Made by a program: the position numbers and the translations under genes
Origin: Phallusia mammillata
Lineage: Eukaryota > Chordata > Ascidiacea > Phlebobranchia > Ascidiidae
Direction of reading: 5' to 3'
DNA: 64,000 nt
Assembly (NCBI GenBank): GCA_003260075.1
Contig: QLIY01000395.1
Span: 62,001 to 126,000 of the forward strand
The notes under the pieces: generated by a model
Database searches by the model: none
Told to the model about the DNA's origin: nothing
The model's input: only the letters and a program-made list of their open reading frames with translations
Part shown: piece by piece, positions 60,758 to 64,000 of the stretch
Numbering within the stretch: position 1 is the stretch's first letter
Layout: each line of letters opens with the position of its first letter

Positions 60758-62940
60758 AACCGCCAGTTGCAATTTTTGGTGCCAACCACTAAAAAAACGC
60801 CAAATTTGTGGAATTTGGAGACAAATCCGGCAAATTGGCAACCCTGATTTTAAGTGAAGCCAATTGTTTAGTCTTAAATGTTTTTGTTTTTCTTTAATGA
60901 AGAAATATTTGGGATATGTTTTTTAATGCCATGACAGATGCCCTATATTAACAATTTTAATGTAGAAACATAAGGGCGGCAGCAAAAGCATAGTTGTTTA
61001 TCACAACGGGGGGGGGGTAACCATTTTTATGTAGAAACATAAGGGCGGCAGCAAAAGCATAGTTGTTTATCACAACTAGCATTGCAAACTCTCAACAAAA
61101 CACTTATCCTAAGAGTTTTAAATCCTAACATTTTACATGTTGTCTTTTAACCTACTACTTCTCACAAAGTTCTTGTAACTGACTTCTTTTAGCAGCGAGA
61201 CGTTTGTCCCTGAAGCCTGTAAGCATCGGAGTGCAAAGCATGGAACTGATGATTAAATGCCTTGGCTTAACCGGTAGAGCTACTAACACAGGTACTCAAT
61301 GCCTTTGCGATAGTTGAAGCTTGTGCATTACGAAGTATTCACTTTAGACACGGTAACTGGCTCTTTGTTTTTGATCAAGCTACATTTCAAAACGGTGTTC
61401 TCAACTTGCAACTACAAGCCTGTAATAAAAATGTTGTTGCCTTTATCCAATGTATATTTTAATGCCAAAGTAAATGTAGCGGTCGTTCGTTTTTAAACTT
61501 TACTAAATTAAAGTTTCAAACCAAAGGGGGGGGGGCTATTTTAATGCAAAAGTAAAAGCGGTCGTTCGTTTTTAAACTTTACTAAATTAAAGTTTCAAAC
61601 CAAAATTACAACCCGAATAGATAAAACATCTAAATACTAAGCAGAAAAGCGGTGAACAAAACAGCTTCTGTCGTCCCAAATATATATTCAATCCTTTGTG
61701 GGGGGGGGGGCAAATACTAAGCAGAAAAGCGGTAACTGAACAAAACAGCTTCTGTCGTCCCAAATATATATTCAATCCTTTGTGTAGAAAGTGTGGCGCT
61801 TCTGTTAACGACGTTTTACAACTTCTAAAAAATAAGCAACACAAACATTAGCAGTTATATTTTTCTAGGGTAATGTTTATTTAATTTTAAGACCATCCTT
61901 CCACTTTCTTGTTGTTGCATTAAATACAAGGTTGCACCGCGGAAAACTTTTAAAAGTGAATTTTTGTTATTTATTTTTTTACAAAACCTCACCCCAACCC
62001 AAGTTGCTATAACAGCATTTTCATAGATTTTGTTTAATAGGTGTCAGTCTTTTGTGAGTTACAGTGTGAGAAGATTTTCCTTCAATATCTTGTTGTTAAT
62101 CAGCTAAACAAATTATTGAAACTACTAGTTGGTGTCAAGCCAATTTACTTGTGTATAAAGTTTGAGATACAGTCCTGCAGTCATTCTTTGAACTACGGAG
62201 CGTCCCCCAAGCAATCACACCTAAAAAACAAATGCATTCGATTTTATGAATTCAAAAAAGCACCGGTCTCCTAAATTAAATTTACCTAAAGTTGGTCCGT
62301 ATGTCACCACAAATTTTGCTTCATTTATCACACTCTTGTATAGATAGCTTTCCGACGTTTTGTAGGTCTCAGTGCGCTCGTACCTGTTCCCGTTATTGAA
62401 GTTTGTTTCTGCTGGATGCCGAAACAGAGCTTTAAGTTCTTCTTGCTGCGATTAAATAATTAAGAAAGTTACCAAACAATGTCGTTTCCCAAAAACAGAC
62501 TAAACTGGATTATTATTCTTTAACAATAAAAACAACAAACTCTAGTCAAATAAATTAAGACTTAGATGAATAGCTGGGATCGGGCCTGAAGCGTCGATGC
62601 AGACCAGCGATTACGGCAGATTTTTCTAGCCTACGCCTTGCCATGTGGTGAACGCTCGGTGGCCGGCTGATTGTGTATAACGACTTCAATAGGCCTGGTG
62701 TACTATGACTAGTCAAATAAAAGTTCTAACCGTTGGTTTGGTTCCAAAAGCTGAACTATCTGAAGAATAACCCAAAATTTTCCCCTCTGTGTCGAAGATA
62801 AGGACTATCTTAACATTGCCATTTCGACGAGCACGTGTTGCCATATCATTCCAAGTTAGGCAGTTTGCAAGTTTTGCACAACAAAGCATAAGCAATGCAA
62901 TGTAAATCCACTTATTGAACATGGTGTCTAGTTTGTTCAT
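54066..62940 (-). CDS. secreted/membrane protein: novel repeats, LCCL, F5/8C (partial model)
   Basis: Exons read: 62940-62731 (signal peptide WIYIALLMLCCAKLANC, then VKIVLIFDTEGKILG), 62445-62286, 59230-59075, ~58655-58479, 58311-58244, 58112-58041, 57940-57778, 55936-55778 (LCCL), 55148-55093, 54736-54584 and 54265-54084/54066 (F5/8C). Two modules recur. One is V(K/V)IV-IF---G-ILG-SS (VKIVLIFDTEGKILG, VVIIIFNKDGVILG). The other is EEL--LF-HP ... SYL(Y/F) ... FVVTYG (exons 62445 and 59230, weakly 57940). I do not recognise these repeats. LCCL plus F5/8C occurs in DCBLD proteins, which have a CUB domain instead. Several joins (59075>58655, 58244>58112, 55778>55148) are not phase-consistent as drawn and gaps interrupt the locus, so exons may be missing or two genes merged. 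Adhesion or extracellular defence is a guess. Confidence 0.6.
54084..54265 (-). CDS. F5/8C (discoidin) domain, second half
   Basis: The acceptor TTAAG precedes ANSGEWIQVDFLHKTQLYG, GVITQGG and WVKSFVIQYGNEEMQLQ, the hallmark W-I-Q-V-D / GVITQG / WV-S-I-Y pattern of F5/8 type C domains. The donor is either AAC|GTAGTC at 54084 or the stronger GTAAGT at 54066, which lies inside a MITE terminus. The C-terminal strand of the domain is not found further along. Confidence 0.82.
54584..54736 (-). CDS. F5/8C domain, first half
   Basis: After acceptor TTGCAG the exon reads FSENDLVSCYAGIKSRRIYD, then EQMTSSSMI and GRLNRQKAAWMPK, equivalent to the opening C...LG-----I-D--ITASS and ARLN-----W segment of the discoidin fold. 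The donor is A|GTAAGT in phase 1, matching the next exon. Confidence 0.78.
55093..55148 (-). CDS. small exon between LCCL and F5/8C (uncertain)
   Basis: Acceptor TTTAG and donor GTGAGT bound 56 nt. Read in the phase needed by the next exon it gives YNETIFTCRVRQSLFRLH. It requires the LCCL exon to end in phase 2, which is possible with an alternative donor. Confidence 0.35.
55778..55936 (-). CDS. LCCL domain exon
   Basis: Acceptor TACTAG precedes GCDTRFSSITEEF, then AVCPGNCT and TGTYYRNDLVCLSAI. This is the LCCL signature of spaced cysteines with CPxxC and GT-Y---S/L-C-AI. LCCL modules occur in cochlin and Limulus factor C. The exon starts in phase 1, matching exon 57940-57778. The second half of the LCCL fold is not clearly identified. 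Confidence 0.8.
56468..56664. other. open cysteine-containing segment, strand uncertain
   Basis: Both strands are open over ~190 bp of relatively GC-rich sequence. The + frame reads LCFQPCARKCDLAFPAEFS, then SLDCVKTLASVCNSDGPC. The - frame is flanked by TTGCAG and GTGCTG but does not fit the neighbouring exon phases. I cannot decide whether either is coding. Confidence 0.25.
57389..57398. other. ten-G join between overlapping flanks
   Basis: 57298-57388 recurs at 57400-57491 with about one substitution. Confidence 0.9.
57778..57940 (-). CDS. exon preceding LCCL, degenerate repeat module
   Basis: The exon reads ESNRQRLEAKKIRSKDEKF, then GVYFYQEWLHGAPTRFFFAV and KHSRTTG, with clean AG and GT borders, 163 nt, entering in phase 0 and leaving in phase 1. 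The VYFYQEW ... FFFAVKH segment resembles SYLYKS ... FVVTYG of the other repeat exons. Confidence 0.7.
58479..58655 (-). CDS. repeat exon VVIIIFNKDGVILG, with gap and GC donor
   Basis: It encodes HEVDDVDVVIIIFNKDGVIL, then GSSPQKINPTIFDPT, similar to the first exon's VKIVLIFDTEGKILGYSS...KPT. The only fitting donor is ACG|GCAAGT, a GC-AG type. A ten-G join (58600-58609) with duplicated flanks falls inside it, so its 5' border is unreliable. Confidence 0.6.
58600..58609. other. ten-G join inside a coding exon
   Basis: 58543-58599 recurs at 58610-58666; the copies differ by one trinucleotide (gatgatgac/gatgac). Confidence 0.9.
58911..58920. other. ten-G run, probable join
   Basis: Exactly ten G inside a MITE, without visible flank duplication. 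Confidence 0.75.
58984..58993. other. ten-G run, probable join
   Basis: Exactly ten G inside the same MITE, 63 bp after the previous run. Confidence 0.75.
59075..59230 (-). CDS. repeat exon EELGRLFEHP ... FVVTYG
   Basis: It encodes EELGRLFEHPTKTKFDFRG, TSKSYLFRSSTENNFVVTYG and RPTLG, aligning along its length with the exon at 62445-62286. It enters in phase 1 (matching that exon) and leaves in phase 1. Its acceptor GGAG lacks a pyrimidine tract, which is unusual. Confidence 0.65.
59618..60846. mobile_element. hAT element with a gap in its interior
   Basis: The ends CAGGGTTGCCAG and GGCAACCCTG are flanked by an exact 8-bp duplication ATTTTAAG (59610-59617 and 60847-60854). About 1.2 kb, including the 88-G run. 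Subterminal gccaaa/tttggc motifs are shared by both ends. No transposase ORF remains. Confidence 0.85.
60669..60756. other. 88-G run, probably a masked gap
   Basis: An uninterrupted G-run inside the hAT element. Polyglycine and polyproline frames across it are not genes. Confidence 0.75.
61008..61017. other. ten-G join between overlapping flanks
   Basis: 60950-61007 recurs at 61018-61076 with small differences. Confidence 0.9.
61526..61535. other. ten-G join between overlapping flanks
   Basis: 61455-61525 recurs at 61537-61605; the copies differ by a substitution and a short indel. Confidence 0.9.
61700..61710. other. ten-G join between overlapping flanks
   Basis: 61631-61700 recurs at 61711-61785; the copies differ by a 4-bp indel (ggtgaac/ggtaactgaac). 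Confidence 0.9.
62286..62445 (-). CDS. repeat exon EELKALFRHP ... FVVTYG
   Basis: Acceptor TCGCAG precedes QEELKALFRHPAETNFNNG, then YKTSESYLYKS and AKFVVTYGPTLG; donor G|GTAAAT. It is 160 nt, enters in phase 0 in agreement with the signal-peptide exon, and leaves in phase 1. Confidence 0.72.
62731..62940 (-). CDS. first exon: signal peptide and VKIVLIF module
   Basis: The ATG at 62940 (or 62922, in the better context ACCATG) gives a hydrophobic leader, WIYIALLMLCCAKLANC, then RNGNVKIVLIFDTEGKILGY and GTKPT. The donor is ACG|GTTAGA. A strong acceptor-like TTTTCACAG lies just upstream of the first ATG, so a 5' UTR intron, or spliced-leader addition if this is a tunicate, is possible. Confidence 0.72.
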
Positions 62941-63503
62941 CAACCTGTGAAAAGTTTTAAAAAAAATGCCAGGCCGAAGTCTATGCAAAACACAAATAGT
63001 CCAAACCATTGTTACGCGATATAGCCCCTTGGACGCCATTTTGTGTCCAAAATAGTACAGCGGGTATAGGAAAAACTTTTCAAAAAATAAATTGTTAGAT
63101 TTTTACAAATTGGTGGCGCGAATTTGATCGGCCAAATTTAAAAACTTTTAGGTTCTAACATTTGATCGTGATTGAAATACAGTTTACTACATATCGAGAA
63201 CAAGTAAACAAAATATTGTTTTAATTGCGTCATACTTAACAGTTACGAAATAACTTCAAACATTCTACGCGTCTCACTTACAAGAAAGAACACAAAAAAA
63301 CTCTACTATAACTTACAAATTAGTTAAAAACAAACTTTCTGAAGAGATTAAGGCCCGTCTCGCCTATAACTACTCGCATGATAAAAGTTCAAGACATATG
63401 TTCGGCTAAAAGGAAGTGTGAACAGTTTTTCCTGTTTTCAACAATAGATTAAGTTGTTTTGCTTCAGTTGCAAAAAACGTTTTTGAACAAAAATGCTGCG
63501 TTC

Positions 63504-63697
63504 GCTGAACAAAGCAAGGTTTTTTTAACAAAAATGCTGCGTCAGAGCTTAACAACGGAAGGTATAGACCAGTGGTTCTTAACCTTTTTACAACGGCCGA
63601 ACCCCTACGATAATCGGGGGGGGGGGGGGGGGGCTGAACAAAGCAAGGTTTTTTGAACAAAAATGCTGCGTCAGAGCTTAACAACGGAAGGCATAGA
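63504..63697. repeat. overlapping flanks around an 18-G run, with a hAT end
   Basis: 63504-63567 recurs at 63634-63697 with few differences. The left copy then runs into CAGTGGTTCTTAACCTTTTT, a typical hAT terminus (63571 on), before 18 G at 63616-63633. The right copy continues into different DNA without the element. Confidence 0.75.
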
Positions 63698-63723
63698 GTC
63701 TATACTATAGACAGTACTTAAAA

Positions 63724-63933
63724 CAGGGGTTGGCAACTATTTTTGTACTGCAAAATATTTTTGAAACTAAAATGTTATCGCGGACCGGCCTTCAAAAAAC
63801 TACAAATATGTACAAAAAACGTCTAAATTACTCTATCATCCGCGGGATATAGGCCAAATGTTTATAGCATTTAACCTGAAAAAGTATACGCCCGTTAACG
63901 AACTCCTCTCGGACCGGCGGTTGCCGACCACTG
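63724..63933. mobile_element. short hAT MITE (CGGACCGGC ends)
   Basis: The ends CAGGGGTTGGCAAC and GTTGCCGACCACTG are imperfect inverted repeats. The flanks acttaaaa and gcctaaaa match at 6/8. tcggaccggc and gcggaccggcc motifs lie near the ends. Confidence 0.72.
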
Positions 63934-64000
63934 GCCTAAAATATGGATGACTATGCACATTTCGAGTCAGACAGCAAAATTTCCTATACGTGTGATTTTT

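Noticed and set aside
60523..60847. Polyglycine or polyproline proteins
   Set aside because: They are created by the 88-G run inside a hAT element.
1..64000. CRISPR array, operon or prokaryotic system
   Set aside because: No spaced direct repeats of that kind; introns, domains and transposons are those of an animal genome.

Overview
The window is animal nuclear DNA: AT-rich, intron-rich, with several multi-exon genes on both strands, canonical GT-AG introns and a heavy load of small DNA transposons. FAK-type FERM exons, LRR-Ig, LCCL and F5/8C modules, compact introns and 1-3 % differences between what look like two haplotypes fit an invertebrate deuterostome. An ascidian is my best guess, but no marker here proves it.

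Layout. (1) 1-2300: no recognised gene; three ~180-bp tandem repeats, the last split by a hAT MITE. (2) 2310-7608, + strand: a complete nine-exon gene for a 553-residue type I membrane protein (signal peptide, LRR block with cysteine caps, two Ig domains, TM helix, charged tail without a kinase). (3) 7.8-10.1 kb: hAT-type elements, one nested in another. (4) 8829-26468, - strand: the FERM-encoding half of a focal adhesion kinase gene. No kinase or FAT exon is visible; the LRR-Ig gene sits where the next exons would be expected. Five FERM exons appear twice because of a 5.4-kb near-identical duplication joined by a single N. (5) 26.5-37.5 kb: mostly non-coding as far as I can see, with one convincing + strand terminal exon at 34975-35210. 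(6) 37563-48517, - strand: thirteen phase-consistent exons of a Ser-rich, basic, apparently disordered protein. It has no visible stop, and its last exon is in phase with FAK exon 2. (7) 49.3-53.5 kb: a possible + strand signal-peptide exon and a hAT element. (8) 54066-62940, - strand: exons of a secreted or membrane protein with a signal peptide, repeats of a module I do not recognise, an LCCL domain and an F5/8C (discoidin) domain. (9) 58.8-64 kb also carries several hAT elements.

Assembly quality dominates interpretation. All sixteen long homopolymers are G on the + strand. Twelve carry exactly ten added G. Ten of the sixteen sit between two overlapping, nearly identical flanks. These are almost certainly gaps whose N were rewritten as G, not biology. 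Polyproline or polyglycine ORFs across them are spurious, and the small and large tandem duplications next to G-runs or N should be treated as unmerged contig ends.

The leads most worth following biologically are the repeat-LCCL-F5/8C protein, the possible long N-terminal FAK isoform with an internal alternative promoter, the kinase-less LRR-Ig-Ig receptor, and a MITE end that supplies a consensus splice donor beside a discoidin exon.
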